From contig JANQOK010000013.1 in NCBI GenBank assembly GCA_028289645.1, forward strand, positions 310,001 to 374,000: 64,000 nucleotides of DNA. The letters run 5' to 3'. Below the pieces are notes generated by a model, which was not told where the DNA came from, made no database searches, and worked only from the letters and a program-made list of their open reading frames with translations. A program made the translations under genes and the position numbers. This document shows, piece by piece, positions 19,031 to 28,348 of the stretch. The DNA comes from Anderseniella sp. (GTDB taxonomy: Bacteria > Pseudomonadota > Alphaproteobacteria > Rhizobiales > Aestuariivirgaceae). The first letter of the stretch is position 1, and each line of letters begins with the position of its first letter.

Positions 19031-19693
19031 TCAGTGTTGCGCCTGATCCTGCTGTTTCAGGCTCGTCACGATTTCATGCGTGAGCTCGAGAATTTCACGC
19101 GCGGCCGGGCCTGAGCGCTGGCTTTCCATCACCGAGCGGCCGTCGCCCATGCAGGAGGCAAATATGATGCGGTTGCCGATCATGGTGTCGGCGGCCGTGG
19201 TGCCCAGCTGCTTGAGCGCCTCTGCGATTTCGCCGGTCAGCCGGGCGCGCCGGTTGGTGCGGTTGAGCACCATCAGAGACGGCTTCTTCTCGCCCCTGGT
19301 CATTTCGATGGTCGGCTCGGTGGCCCACAGGTCGACCGGCGATGGCGCCACCGGGATCACCACCAGGTCAGCGGTCTCGATGGCCGGCCTGCCGTCAACG
19401 CCCATTTTCGGTGGCGTGTCGATCACCACGATGTCATGGGTCTCGGCCAGCGCCTGGGCCTCGTAGCGCGCGCCCCATGCGCTGGCGGTGCGGAAGGTCA
19501 TGTCTGGCCCTGAGCCATTGGCGTGATCCTTGCGCGCCATGAACCAGCGCCCGAGGCTGCCTTGCGGATCGGTGTCGAGAATGGCGGTCTTGAGCTGGCG
19601 GTTGCGGGCGCAGGCAACCGCGATATGGGCTGCCAGCGTGGTCTTGCCAGAGCCGCCCTTTTGCTGGGTAACGGTAATGATCTTGCCGGTCAT
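19031..19693 (-). CDS. ParA/MinD-family P-loop ATPase
   Basis: A 220-residue Walker-type ATPase with the deviant Walker A QQKGGSGKTT at residues 9-18, the switch stretch IVVIDTPPKMG and PVAPSPVDLWA. It is of the short orphan ParA type used for positioning of protein complexes or plasmid-like partition. No ParB, origin or parS-like repeats are visible next to it, so a chromosomal cargo-positioning role is more likely than plasmid partition (inference). It is the last of a minus-strand group and converges on the SMP-30 fusion gene. Confidence 0.9.
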   Translation of the reverse strand: MTGKIITVTQQKGGSGKTTLAAHIAVACARNRQLKTAILDTDPQGSLGRWFMARKDHANGSGPDMTFRTASAWGARYEAQALAETHDIVVIDTPPKMGVDGRPAIETADLVVIPVAPSPVDLWATEPTIEMTRGEKKPSLMVLNRTNRRARLTGEIAEALKQLGTTAADTMIGNRIIFASCMGDGRSVMESQRSGPAAREILELTHEIVTSLKQQDQAQH

Positions 19694-19785
19694 CGCACGA
19701 TGCTCCCCGGTTACACGTCATCGGAGACTAGCACTTTTTGTGCGAAAACCGGATTCAACAGGCAAAGTTGTACACAGACAGTGAT

Positions 19786-20199
19786 TCAGCCGCTTTTCAC
19801 CATGTTCAACACGCCCATGCCGGCGAGCATTGCCGCGATGAACACCCATACGGATGTGCCGCCGACCAGAAGCCCGGCCAGCGCCGGGCCCGGGCACAGC
19901 CCCACAAGGCCCCAGCCAAGCCCAAAGATGGCGGCGCCGCCGACGAGCCTGCTGTCGATCAGGCTGGAGGCAGGGCCCGGCATGTCGCCGCCGAAGACCG
20001 GGGCCGGCTTGGAGCGGGCTATCGGCCACGCAATGGCCATGACAGCAACCGCCCCGATCATCACGAAGGCCAGGGTCGGATCCCATTTGCCGCCGAACAG
20101 GTCCAGGAAACCGAGCACGCGGGCTGGATTGATCATGTCGGAGACCACAAGGCCGAGGCCGAAAATCAGGCCGGCAAGAAGGGCAACCAGGTTACGCAT
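19786..20199 (-). CDS. YeeE/YedE-type half transporter (DUF6691-like)
   Basis: A 137-residue membrane protein with about four helices. ATG 20199 is chosen because GAGGAG precedes it, over an upstream in-frame start at 20319. Diagnostic blocks are GLVVSDMINPARVLGFLD and GWGLVGLCPGPAL, the latter with the single Cys typical of the family. Together with the adjacent gene it makes the two halves of a Sulf_transp (YeeE-like) unit, a family proposed to move thiosulfate or related sulfur species across the inner membrane. Confidence 0.88.
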   Translation of the reverse strand: MRNLVALLAGLIFGLGLVVSDMINPARVLGFLDLFGGKWDPTLAFVMIGAVAVMAIAWPIARSKPAPVFGGDMPGPASSLIDSRLVGGAAIFGLGWGLVGLCPGPALAGLLVGGTSVWVFIAAMLAGMGVLNMVKSG

Positions 20200-20213
20200 T
20201 TTCGATGCTCCTC

Positions 20214-20645
20214 TCAGTTCACAATCAGGAGCCGCGAGATGGTGACGGTCAGGATGGCGACGGCCATGAAGGTCAGGGTCGCCAGTATGGACCGTTTCGA
20301 CAGCCGCGACATGCCGCATACGCCATGGCCGCTGGTGCAGCCGGAGCCTAGGCGCGAGCCAATGCCGACCAGTACGCCACCGGCAACCAACAAGGGCAGG
20401 GAACTGGTGATGATGATGGCCGGCGGTGACGCCATCAGCGCATAGATGGCAGGCGCTGCAATAAGGCCTACCAGGAATATCAGGTTTTCACTCCAGGCCG
20501 CGGGCAGCTTCAATGCGACCAGCGAGCCTGTGATGCCGCTGATTCCGGCAATGCGGCCATTGGCCAGCAGCAACAGAGCCGCAGACAGGCCGATCAGAAT
20601 GCCGCCGGTCAGGCCGAACAGGGCATTGGTGAGGTCAAAGTTCAT
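20214..20645 (-). CDS. YeeE/YedE family sulfur transporter half
   Basis: A 143-residue membrane protein with about four helices. The family signature GSGCTSGHGVCGMSRLS sits near the C-terminal third with two conserved cysteines. ATG 20645 gives a clean membrane N-terminus; an earlier in-frame start at 20714 would add a non-conserved basic leader. It lies 14 bases upstream of the second half and downstream of a secreted thioredoxin-like gene. Such proteins are paired with sulfur-handling redox proteins, so thiosulfate or sulfane-sulfur import is the likely job. Confidence 0.9.
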   Translation of the reverse strand: MNFDLTNALFGLTGGILIGLSAALLLLANGRIAGISGITGSLVALKLPAAWSENLIFLVGLIAAPAIYALMASPPAIIITSSLPLLVAGGVLVGIGSRLGSGCTSGHGVCGMSRLSKRSILATLTFMAVAILTVTISRLLIVN

Positions 20646-20763
20646 GAGGTGCGGTCTCCGGCTGATGGGGTGGTCATCCACGCGCACAGTTGAAGAAACC
20701 GGACATTGGGTCAATGCGACAGATCAAAGCGTAGTGGACAATGTCGTGCCTTGCTGACGGCGG

Positions 20764-21156
20764 TTATTGCACAATGATCGTCTTGTACTGCTTGTCGGCG
20801 CCGGACAGTTTGTCGAGCATCAGCTGGACCTTGCCGAAGAACACCTGTTTGCCAGGATAGCCGACCATGCGATCAATCTCGCGGCCATTCTCGACCAGCA
20901 CGAAGGTGGGCGTGCCGACAATGCCGCCGATGCCCTTCAGGTCCTTGGGCCGGGGCGAGGCGACATCCAGCACCCGCAATGGTGCGACCCGGCCTTCGGG
21001 GCCTGCGTTGTAGACATCGGCGCCAATTTCCGCGTGCCACTTGGCACACCACGGACATCCCTTGCGGTCAAACATCACCAGACTGGCGGCGTTGGCGCTG
21101 AGCGACATGAAACACACGAACAGTGCGGTGGTGAGGGCTTTTGATATCAGGTGCAT
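20764..21156 (-). CDS. Secreted thioredoxin-like protein (SoxS-like)
   Basis: A 130-residue protein with a signal peptide (residues about 1-22, ending SANAA). A thioredoxin-like CPWC motif follows (FDRKGCPWCAKWHAEIG), and the cis-Pro block is GTPTFVLVENG. Pairing with YeeE/YedE genes suggests reduction of periplasmic sulfur carriers, as for SoxS/SoxW-type proteins. ATG 21156 is preferred to a start at 21267, which would bury the signal peptide. Confidence 0.85.
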   Translation of the reverse strand: MHLISKALTTALFVCFMSLSANAASLVMFDRKGCPWCAKWHAEIGADVYNAGPEGRVAPLRVLDVASPRPKDLKGIGGIVGTPTFVLVENGREIDRMVGYPGKQVFFGKVQLMLDKLSGADKQYKTIIVQ

Positions 21157-21224
21157 GGCATCTGTATAACCGATCGGAAGGTTTTGCGCAGTCAAAGTTT
21201 CGTCATTCTGGCCCGGTCGATCAC

Positions 21225-22340
21225 CTAGCGCCGCAGCCGGGCCTTGTAGGCGATCACCCGCTGCCATGACCGGTACAGCTGCTTGAAATTCAGCCGGCCT
21301 TCCCTGACGCCGCGGGCTATGGCGCGCACGGCAAAGTCAGGATTCGGCGGGGCCTGGGCCAAGACATTGCCGATCAGCACGATGTCGTTGCCGGCGGCCA
21401 GCGCCTTGATGATGGCCTCGTCAAGCTGGTGCTTGGCACTGATGCTGCGCATCTGCAGGTCGTCGGTGATGACCACGCCGTCGAACCCAAGGTCATCGCG
21501 CAGCATGGTCTTGATGGCGACCGGTGACAGGGAAGCCGGCAGGTTCCGGCCGCCTCCCCAGTCGCGGTGATAGATGTGCGATGTCATCACCATGCCCGAA
21601 TATCCCTGCGCGAACAGGCGGCGATAGGGCTCGATCTCAATGGACTTCCAGTGTTCGGTCACATCGACGAAACGCAGATGGCTGTCCTTGGTCGATGACC
21701 CGTGCCCCGGCCAGTGTTTCAGCGCCGTACCGATATTGGCGGCGTCATGCGCGGCGACGAAGCTCTGTGCATACCTGGCGACATATAGCGGGTGAATGCC
21801 GAACGAGCGGTAATTGCGGGCAATCACCGGGTTGTTGGGATTGAGGCGCAGATCGACCACGGGCCCGAAATTGGTGTTGAATCCGGCCTTGACCAGTTCC
21901 TTCGCCATGCCGTCATAGCGCTTGCGGGCCTGGGCAACAGTGCTGCGCTGCTGCATGCGAAAATGCCCCGGTGTGTAGGTGAAGCCCTTGGCGCGGGTCA
22001 GGCGTTCAACGGCGCCGCCTTCCTCATCGACGGCGATAATGGGGTTGTGTCGGGTGTCTGCGTCCCGGAAATACCGATTCAATGCAGCGACTTGTTTCGG
22101 GTTCTTGATGTTCTTCTGGAACAGGATGACACCGCCTAGAAGACTTTGCTCGAGGGCCTTGCGCACGGTCCGGACGCGCATATCGTTCGCGGTCTGTCCG
22201 GAGAAGCCCTTGATGACCAGTTGGCCGTACATCTTGTGCAGGCCCTGTTCGCGGGTGACGGGGCGAGCATCACAGGCCGGGGCCACGGTTACAAGCGCCA
22301 TACTCAGGCAGGCCAGCAATGTGAACGATCTGAACGGCAT
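21225..22340 (-). CDS. Exported glycoside hydrolase family 3 protein (NagZ-like)
   Basis: A 371-residue GH3 N-terminal domain protein with a signal peptide (MPFRSFTLLACLSMALVTVA). Motifs are IIAVDEEGGAVERL, ALKHWPGHGSSTKDSH (the catalytic Asp/His loop of beta-N-acetylglucosaminidases) and the nucleophile block GFDGVVITDDLQM. The single-domain GH3 form usually cleaves GlcNAc-anhydroMurNAc muropeptides. NagZ itself is cytoplasmic, so an exported homologue would act on periplasmic peptidoglycan fragments. A TTG start at 22367 is possible but less likely. Confidence 0.88.
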   Translation of the reverse strand: MPFRSFTLLACLSMALVTVAPACDARPVTREQGLHKMYGQLVIKGFSGQTANDMRVRTVRKALEQSLLGGVILFQKNIKNPKQVAALNRYFRDADTRHNPIIAVDEEGGAVERLTRAKGFTYTPGHFRMQQRSTVAQARKRYDGMAKELVKAGFNTNFGPVVDLRLNPNNPVIARNYRSFGIHPLYVARYAQSFVAAHDAANIGTALKHWPGHGSSTKDSHLRFVDVTEHWKSIEIEPYRRLFAQGYSGMVMTSHIYHRDWGGGRNLPASLSPVAIKTMLRDDLGFDGVVITDDLQMRSISAKHQLDEAIIKALAAGNDIVLIGNVLAQAPPNPDFAVRAIARGVREGRLNFKQLYRSWQRVIAYKARLRR

Positions 22341-22453
22341 GGGCTGAAAACGGTAAAAACTCACCAAAACCTGTTTATCGGTCGCCTACGGAGCTCTGGC
22401 AAGGCCTGTTTCACTGCTTGACGCCCGCAGGCCACCGGATCAGAGTCGAATTC

Positions 22454-23800
22454 ATGAGACTGTACCACCCTGCCGCGTTCGATTTCACCACTACTGTGCC
22501 AAGTTACTGGGAAGCCTCAGCTGAACCGCTGGGCCGGACGACGCAGGCCCTGGAAGGAGCATACACCGCAGATGTTGCGGTTATCGGCGGTGGCTATGCC
22601 GGCCTGCACGCCGCTCTGCAACTGACCCTTGCCCATGGGCTGAAAGTGTGTGTGCTGGAAGCCGGTGATATCGGCTGGGGCGCGTCGGGCCGCAATGGCG
22701 GCTTTTGCTGTCCCGGATCGACAAAACTCTCCTACGGCCAGTTGATCAAACGGTTTGGGATCGAGGAAACCAGGCGGTTTTTCGACGCCCAGCGCGCTGC
22801 GGTCGACTTTGTCGGGGAGTTCCTGGCGGTCAATGGGATTGATGCCGACCGCACCGGCGACGGGGAACTGCAGCTGGCCCACAGCGAAGCGGCGATCCGG
22901 GAACTCAAGGACGAACAGGTGTTCCTGCGCGACACGTTCGGTGCCCATTCGACATTTCTGACCCGTGAAGAGCTGGCCGAGCGCGGCAATGACAGCGAGA
23001 CGTCTCATGCCGGTCTGCAGAGCGACATTACCTTCGGACTGCATCCGCTGAAATACGTTCGCGGCTTGGCCCGGGTGGCAATCGATGCCGGCGTTACGGT
23101 GTTTTCAAACTCTGAGGTGATGGACTGGAGTTCGGACGCAGGCCAGCACACGTTGCGGACTAAACACGGTCAGGTAACCGCGAAGACCGTGCTGGTGGCC
23201 AGCAATGGCTATACCGACGAGACATTGCCGCAGGCCGTGGGCGGCCGGCTGCTGCCGGCTCTGACGCGGATCATTGTGACCCGGCCGATCAGTGACAACG
23301 AACTCAAGGCGCAGGGCTGGACGCGCACCGATCCGACCTACGACACCCTGAACCTGCTGCATTACTTCCGGCTGCTGCCTGGCAACCGCTTCATGTTCGG
23401 CGGACGCGGCGGCACCGATGCATCGCCGGAGGGCATGCAGGCAATCCAGCACACGCTCAGGGCCGATTTCGACAGGTTCTTCCCCCGTCTGGCCCACGTG
23501 GAGACCGAGTATTCATGGGGCGGCCTGGTGTGCATGACGTCGACGAGACTGCCGTTTGCCGGACCGATTGACGGCATGGACAATGTCTTCGGCGCCTTCG
23601 GCTGGCACGGCAACGGCGTGGCCATGGCCAGTTATGCCGCCAACCGGCTGGCGGACGTAATGGCTGGCTCCGTCCGGCACGAGGACGCGCTGCCGGCCAT
23701 GATGCGGTCGCTGCCGGGGCGGTTCGTTTTACCATTTCTGCGGGTTCCGTACCTCAAGCTGGCCTATCTGGGCTATGGTGCAGCAGACAGATGGCGTTAG
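22454..23800 (+). CDS. FAD-dependent oxidoreductase, DAO family (gamma-glutamylputrescine oxidase-like)
   Basis: A 448-residue flavoprotein. The dinucleotide fold is DVAVIGGGYAGLHAALQL near residue 40, followed by GWGASGRNGGFCCPG and, near the C-terminus, FGAFGWHGNGVAMA. This pattern is that of the PuuB/OrdL group of amine or amino-acid oxidases. ATG 22454 is chosen because the longer form (from 22418) uses TTG. It lies 25 bases before the PPK2 gene. The substrate is unknown; polyamine adducts or N-methylated amino acids are typical. Confidence 0.88.
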   Translation: MRLYHPAAFDFTTTVPSYWEASAEPLGRTTQALEGAYTADVAVIGGGYAGLHAALQLTLAHGLKVCVLEAGDIGWGASGRNGGFCCPGSTKLSYGQLIKRFGIEETRRFFDAQRAAVDFVGEFLAVNGIDADRTGDGELQLAHSEAAIRELKDEQVFLRDTFGAHSTFLTREELAERGNDSETSHAGLQSDITFGLHPLKYVRGLARVAIDAGVTVFSNSEVMDWSSDAGQHTLRTKHGQVTAKTVLVASNGYTDETLPQAVGGRLLPALTRIIVTRPISDNELKAQGWTRTDPTYDTLNLLHYFRLLPGNRFMFGGRGGTDASPEGMQAIQHTLRADFDRFFPRLAHVETEYSWGGLVCMTSTRLPFAGPIDGMDNVFGAFGWHGNGVAMASYAANRLADVMAGSVRHEDALPAMMRSLPGRFVLPFLRVPYLKLAYLGYGAADRWR

Positions 23801-23825
23801 TCCGGGTTTAGGAAGGGCATTGAGG

Positions 23826-24689
23826 ATGGTCGAGAAGAAGATACCTGCCAGATTGTGGTCTTTGGAATTTGACGAACTGCCGCCGGAGATCGATGCGCTG
23901 ACTTTTCCGCATGGTCAGTACCTGCGCGAAAAGAAGATCAAGAAATCGAAGTACGAGGACCGGCTGGAGGCCCTGCAGATCGAACTGGTCAAACTGCAGC
24001 GCTGGGTGCGCGCCAACAACGAGCGCATCGTCATGGTGTTTGAAGGCCGTGACGCGGCCGGCAAGGGCGGCACCATCAGGCGCTTCCAGTTGAACCTGAA
24101 CCCGCGCGCGGCGCGCACGGTTGCCCTGTCAAAACCGTCTGATGTCGAGCAGGGACAGTGGTATTTCCAGCGTTACATCGACCACCTGCCGACCGAGGGT
24201 GAAATGGTGTTCTACGACCGGTCCTGGTACAACCGGGCCGGCGTTGAACGGGTGTTCGGCTTCTGCACCGAGGAGCAGGTGCAGAACTTCTTTATGGAAG
24301 CGCCGGTGTTCGAAGGCATGCTCGAGCGCGAGGGCATCCACCTGTTCAAGTTCTGGCTGACGGTCGAGCGGCCGGAACAGCTGAAGCGGTTTTACGAGCG
24401 CAAGACCAACCCGCTGAAGCAGTGGAAACTGTCGCCCATCGACACCAAGTCGGTGCGCAAGTGGGACGCCTATACCAGGGCGATTACCGACATGTTCCGG
24501 CACACGGACACCGACCAGGCGCCGTGGACGGTGCTCGATGCCAACGACCAGAAGCGGGCGCGGCTCAATGCCATCCGCATCGTGCTCAGCGCTTTTGAGT
24601 ATGACGGCAAGGACGCTGCCAACATCGGCGGAGTGGATGAAGACCTGGTGTGGACCGGGCAGGGGTTTCTGGACTTCAAGGGCTGGTGA
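23826..24689 (+). CDS. ppk2: Polyphosphate kinase 2, class I
   Basis: A 287-residue PPK2 with one catalytic domain. The Walker A block is FEGRDAAGKGGTIRRF (74-83 for the loop). The Walker B and lid region reads MVFYDRSWYNRAGVERVFGF, and KVRKWDAYTRAI-like and DANDQKRARLNAIR blocks follow. The family uses polyphosphate to phosphorylate nucleoside diphosphates. ATG 23826 with GAGG before it is preferred over an upstream in-frame start at 23775 inside the preceding gene. Confidence 0.93.
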   Translation: MVEKKIPARLWSLEFDELPPEIDALTFPHGQYLREKKIKKSKYEDRLEALQIELVKLQRWVRANNERIVMVFEGRDAAGKGGTIRRFQLNLNPRAARTVALSKPSDVEQGQWYFQRYIDHLPTEGEMVFYDRSWYNRAGVERVFGFCTEEQVQNFFMEAPVFEGMLEREGIHLFKFWLTVERPEQLKRFYERKTNPLKQWKLSPIDTKSVRKWDAYTRAITDMFRHTDTDQAPWTVLDANDQKRARLNAIRIVLSAFEYDGKDAANIGGVDEDLVWTGQGFLDFKGW

Positions 24690-24752
24690 AGTTGCCCGTC
24701 AGCGACGGTTGCAAGCGCTGATGGTCAAAGGCGTTGCCGTGCTGGGTTGCCG

Positions 24753-25580
24753 CTAGGGTTTTCTCGCTGAGGACAGTGATGCCGGCACGGGGACAATGTA
24801 GTGATCACCCTGGCGCATCTTTAAAACCTCGTCTCGCACTTCGGCGCGAATGGCCTGGCGTGCTTCTGGGGGTTGCGCCCGCAGCATGGCGGTGGCCCTG
24901 ACCGCGCCTTCATTGAATGCATCGAACACTTCATCTGGCGATTTGTGACGCCAGTATTGTGCAACGGATTGGGTGACAGGATCGACAAATCCCGTTTCAG
25001 TGAACACCCGGCTTGCTTCTGCCGGGTCGGCGAAACGGAAATACGGCGGCGCCGGCGGCAGGGTGGCAGTTGCTGCACCGTGGCGCTCAATGGCTGACAG
25101 CACAATGCCAAACCCTTCACCCGGTACCGGTTGCGACCAGACGGTGAACGCGAAATAGCCACCGGGTTTGAGAACCCGGTGCGCTTCGACAAATGCCGCT
25201 TCAGGATCGGGCAGGTGGTTCATGCCGAAGCCCATGACCACCGCATCGAACGTATCGGCGTCAAACGGCAGCGCCTCGGCACTGGCCTGCCTGAACTCCA
25301 CGTCCGGATAAGTCTTCCTGGCCAGTTCCACTTGCGCGCCGGAAAAGTCGATCCCGACAGCGGTGGCATCTCGTCGCTGCGCTGAGGCAGCGACATAACC
25401 TGCGCCGGTTGCCACATCCAGCACCCGGCTTTGCGAAGTGACATGTGCCGCATCCAGCATTGCCGGTGCCGACTGGCTCGACAAAAACCCCCAGTGCTGG
25501 TGATAGGGGTCGGCCGCGCCTTCCCAGCCAGACTTTTCAAATGCCTGGAAAGCGCGCAGGTCGGTTTCCGATAGTGTCAT
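24753..25580 (-). CDS. Class I SAM-dependent methyltransferase (UbiE-like)
   Basis: A 275-residue methyltransferase. SAM-binding motif I is VLDVATGAGYVAASA near residue 57, motif II GIDFSGAQVELA, motif III region ASAEALPFDADTFDAVVM, and the post-motif VLKPGGYFAFTVWS. It resembles the Methyltransf_11/UbiE group acting on small molecules. The longer frame from 25613 begins with TTG, so ATG 25580 was chosen. It may share a transcript with the SDR gene 106 bases upstream. Confidence 0.88.
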   Translation of the reverse strand: MTLSETDLRAFQAFEKSGWEGAADPYHQHWGFLSSQSAPAMLDAAHVTSQSRVLDVATGAGYVAASAQRRDATAVGIDFSGAQVELARKTYPDVEFRQASAEALPFDADTFDAVVMGFGMNHLPDPEAAFVEAHRVLKPGGYFAFTVWSQPVPGEGFGIVLSAIERHGAATATLPPAPPYFRFADPAEASRVFTETGFVDPVTQSVAQYWRHKSPDEVFDAFNEGAVRATAMLRAQPPEARQAIRAEVRDEVLKMRQGDHYIVPVPASLSSARKP

Positions 25581-25686
25581 ATGCGCTGCCCCGCACCGTC
25601 CGGCCGCTGTCAATCAGAATGGGTTGGCCGTTGATGTGTTCATTGAACAGCATTCGGTTGCACCGGCGCAAACCATCTGTGGCGGT

Positions 25687-26391
25687 TCAAGACAACAGAA
25701 TGCCACCGTCAACATCAATGGTTGTCCCGGTGATGAACTCGTTCTGCACGGCAAACACGATGCCCTGCGCAACTTCATCGGCCGTGCCGGCGCGCGGGAT
25801 AAGATTGCGCTCGGTGGCCTTGCGATAGAACTCGGCGCGTTCGTCGCCTGTCAGCCCGACCATCGGGGTATCGATCTGGCCGGGTGAGACCACGTTGATG
25901 CGTTTCGGCGCGAGTTCCGGCGCGACGCCGCGCGCAAACGCCTCGACGGCACCGCCCACGGAACCCAGAGCGATCTGGCCGGGACGGGTCTTGCGTGCGG
26001 GGGTGCCGGAGACAAGCACAATACAGCCATTGTCGGCCAGATGTTCGGTACCGAAGCGGACCACGTTGGCGTAACCCCATATCTTGTCGAACGAGTTCTT
26101 GAAACCGTCCATGTCCATGCTGAGGAACGGGCCGATGGCACGATCGCCGCCGGTGGCGGCGCTGATCAGAACGTCATAGGGTGCAAGCTCCTTGAGCAGC
26201 GCCTGCAGCGCGTCGCGGTCGCGCACGTCACCTTGCTTCAGGCTGATGCCCGGGCCGGGATCACCCGCCTTGCTCGGGTCACGGCTGATCGCGATCACTT
26301 CGGCGCCAAGCGCCGCCAGTTGCCGGGCTGCTGCCAGACCGATACCTGATGTACCGCCGAACAGCACAATTTTCTTACCTGAAACATCCAT
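25687..26391 (-). CDS. Short-chain dehydrogenase/reductase-like protein without the catalytic Tyr/Lys
   Basis: A 234-residue Rossmann protein. The cofactor motif is FGGTSGIGLAAARQL at the N-terminus, with ISAATGGDRAIGPF in place of the NNAG block and VLVSGTPARKTRPGQIALG, then INVVSPGQIDTPM. The YxxxK positions read as Leu and Gly (ALGSVGG), so the classical active site is missing while the NAD(P) fold is kept. It may be a regulator or a non-canonical reductase. ATG 26391 has GGAAAAG before it; the upstream TTG at 26403 is less likely. Confidence 0.85.
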   Translation of the reverse strand: MDVSGKKIVLFGGTSGIGLAAARQLAALGAEVIAISRDPSKAGDPGPGISLKQGDVRDRDALQALLKELAPYDVLISAATGGDRAIGPFLSMDMDGFKNSFDKIWGYANVVRFGTEHLADNGCIVLVSGTPARKTRPGQIALGSVGGAVEAFARGVAPELAPKRINVVSPGQIDTPMVGLTGDERAEFYRKATERNLIPRAGTADEVAQGIVFAVQNEFITGTTIDVDGGILLS

Positions 26392-26543
26392 GTTCTTTTC
26401 CAATTTGTTTTGCGAATAGAAGCCGTTTCCTGCCAGCCTCGGGAGACCTCAATTGACTAGCTGTATTACCTGCGTTGGGCAACACCTTCCTGAGTGCATT
26501 GGGCTGGCAATGCTTTTCCACGTGGGTTCCGCAATTGGGGTGA

Positions 26544-28346
26544 TCATGGTTTGGGGTGGATCGGCCCTACTTTCAGACGGCAGGCACTCTTGCCCCTGGT
26601 AGCGTAGGCTCGCAGGTCGTTGAAACTGTCGGTTCGCATGAGTCCTGTAAACCCTGCCATGGCGGGCTGTTCAGCCTTGATTGCACCGGGAGTGCTGGAC
26701 AGGCGGGCAGCAACGTCCGGTCGATTTTTGCGCACAAGCCCCACGCCCAGCACAATGTCATTGCTGTCTGTGAACATCACAAACTCCGCCCGCTTTTGGC
26801 CCTGGCTCCCCACGCGGGCCCAACCTGTGACTTCAAACAGCTCGGCTCGGCTCTTCGATGCGGTGAGGGCATCAATTGCGCCAATGCAAGGCTCCGGAGC
26901 TATCTGGAATGTGTCCGCGAGGCTCGTGCCCTGACGGCCGAAGCCCAGGAACTGACCGGAGTTGTGCGCCCGGATCACAAAGTTGGGCCAAACGCCTTCA
27001 TCCAGCTTTTTTGCGCCACGGGCATCGAAGAGCAGCGGGTAAACGTCTGTAACTTTCAGATCGGCAGCAACTGCCCCTCTGGCCGCACGGTCCTCCAGGT
27101 AATTCCAGCCGTGCCTGCCGGACTGCAGAAATGAAACGGCAAAAATGATAAAAATGAACGACAAGGCGGCAGTCACGGCTTTGGCTGATGGAGCCGGGTG
27201 TTTTGCTCTTGAAGCCAGAATTGCGACAATTGCTGCAGTTGCCGCAATGCCGATTGCGGAGACGATCAGGTAACGAGGCGCCGTTGGCTGATTGACCGTG
27301 ACCCGGGAGATGCCGGTAAGAAGTGCATTGCCGATTGAAAAACCTGAGATCAGTACGGCGGCCCGCAATTTTGTGTCTGCATTGGCATTCCCGAAATATG
27401 CGAAGACGAGACCGGTCAATGCGATGAGCAGCATTACAAGGCCGAACCCTTGCGTCAGGACCGCGGCTTGGCCGGGGAAGATGAAGGACATGATCCGGCG
27501 CGCAATGAAGCCGGTCAGTTCAAGCGTGTATGCCAAGACGGCACCCGGGTTCATCAGGTTTTCCAGAACACTGCCATGGGCTGGCGTCGGGGCGGTCGGA
27601 AATGCCGCGAGAAACAAGGTGAGTGTCGCGATGCCCGTTATCAATATGAGCCATTCGCCACGCCGCCAGCGGGCAAACAGGGCATGCCCCACAAGAAGTG
27701 GCCAGACAAGCAGCCCATAGCCGAAGCTGAAAGATGCCACCAGGGCCAGCGCAACACTTGCAGCGGCTCGCCTGTCAAGCGTCGCCTCTTTGCTGGTATC
27801 GACTTTGGCCGCCAGATACAGTGAGGCGAGGGCTGCGCCACACGCCATGTACACGTGCAGTTGCTTCCACCAGATCAGATTCTCGAAGTGTCCCGGCGAA
27901 TAAATCATGGCTGCAACTGCTGCAAGAACGGCGGCGTAACCGATTGAGGAAGTCTGTCGCTGAAACAGACTTGCGAGCATCAGGCAGATGGCAAGACACA
28001 ACACGAACATGACGGTCAAGGTGAACGGCCCGGGGCCATCAAACAGCGACCGATCGAGAATCCAGAATATCATGGGGAAGATTGGCCGGTGTTCGTTATC
28101 CCCGAAGGTGATGGCGGCAGATATGTGCGACATCAAGCCGACGCGTGGCTGGTCAAGGAAATGCGCAACTGACACCCCGTCCCAAAATGGAAACGGCAGA
28201 ATATGGGTGACGTGTCCCACAATGAACACGACGGTAAAGAGTAGACCCAGCGTGATCAGACCGATGTTTGCGTAAACCAGATCGACCTCACGGGCTACCG
28301 TGTAGGTGGGCCGGTTCTTTCTGAGTTGCAGAAATCGAGAGACCAT
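26544..28346 (-). CDS. Polytopic membrane protein of unknown function
   Basis: A 600-residue protein with about ten to twelve membrane segments in residues 25-430 (for example LITLGLLFTVVFIVGHVTH). A soluble C-terminal domain of about 170 residues follows. Early loops contain FWDGVSVAHFLDQ and GDNEHRPIFPMIFWILDR. A membrane core with an acidic first loop and a C-terminal soluble part recalls GT-C type glycosyltransferases, but no diagnostic motif was recognised. The stretch looks lower in GC than its surroundings. A short ORF ends two bases before its ATG. Confidence 0.75.
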   Translation of the reverse strand: MVSRFLQLRKNRPTYTVAREVDLVYANIGLITLGLLFTVVFIVGHVTHILPFPFWDGVSVAHFLDQPRVGLMSHISAAITFGDNEHRPIFPMIFWILDRSLFDGPGPFTLTVMFVLCLAICLMLASLFQRQTSSIGYAAVLAAVAAMIYSPGHFENLIWWKQLHVYMACGAALASLYLAAKVDTSKEATLDRRAAASVALALVASFSFGYGLLVWPLLVGHALFARWRRGEWLILITGIATLTLFLAAFPTAPTPAHGSVLENLMNPGAVLAYTLELTGFIARRIMSFIFPGQAAVLTQGFGLVMLLIALTGLVFAYFGNANADTKLRAAVLISGFSIGNALLTGISRVTVNQPTAPRYLIVSAIGIAATAAIVAILASRAKHPAPSAKAVTAALSFIFIIFAVSFLQSGRHGWNYLEDRAARGAVAADLKVTDVYPLLFDARGAKKLDEGVWPNFVIRAHNSGQFLGFGRQGTSLADTFQIAPEPCIGAIDALTASKSRAELFEVTGWARVGSQGQKRAEFVMFTDSNDIVLGVGLVRKNRPDVAARLSSTPGAIKAEQPAMAGFTGLMRTDSFNDLRAYATRGKSACRLKVGPIHPKP

Positions 28347-28348
28347 TA

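Noticed and set aside
19031..19693. The ParA-like gene as a sign of a plasmid or integrated element
   Set aside because: No ParB, replication gene, integrase or parS-like repeats are near it. Orphan ParA-type ATPases are common on chromosomes.
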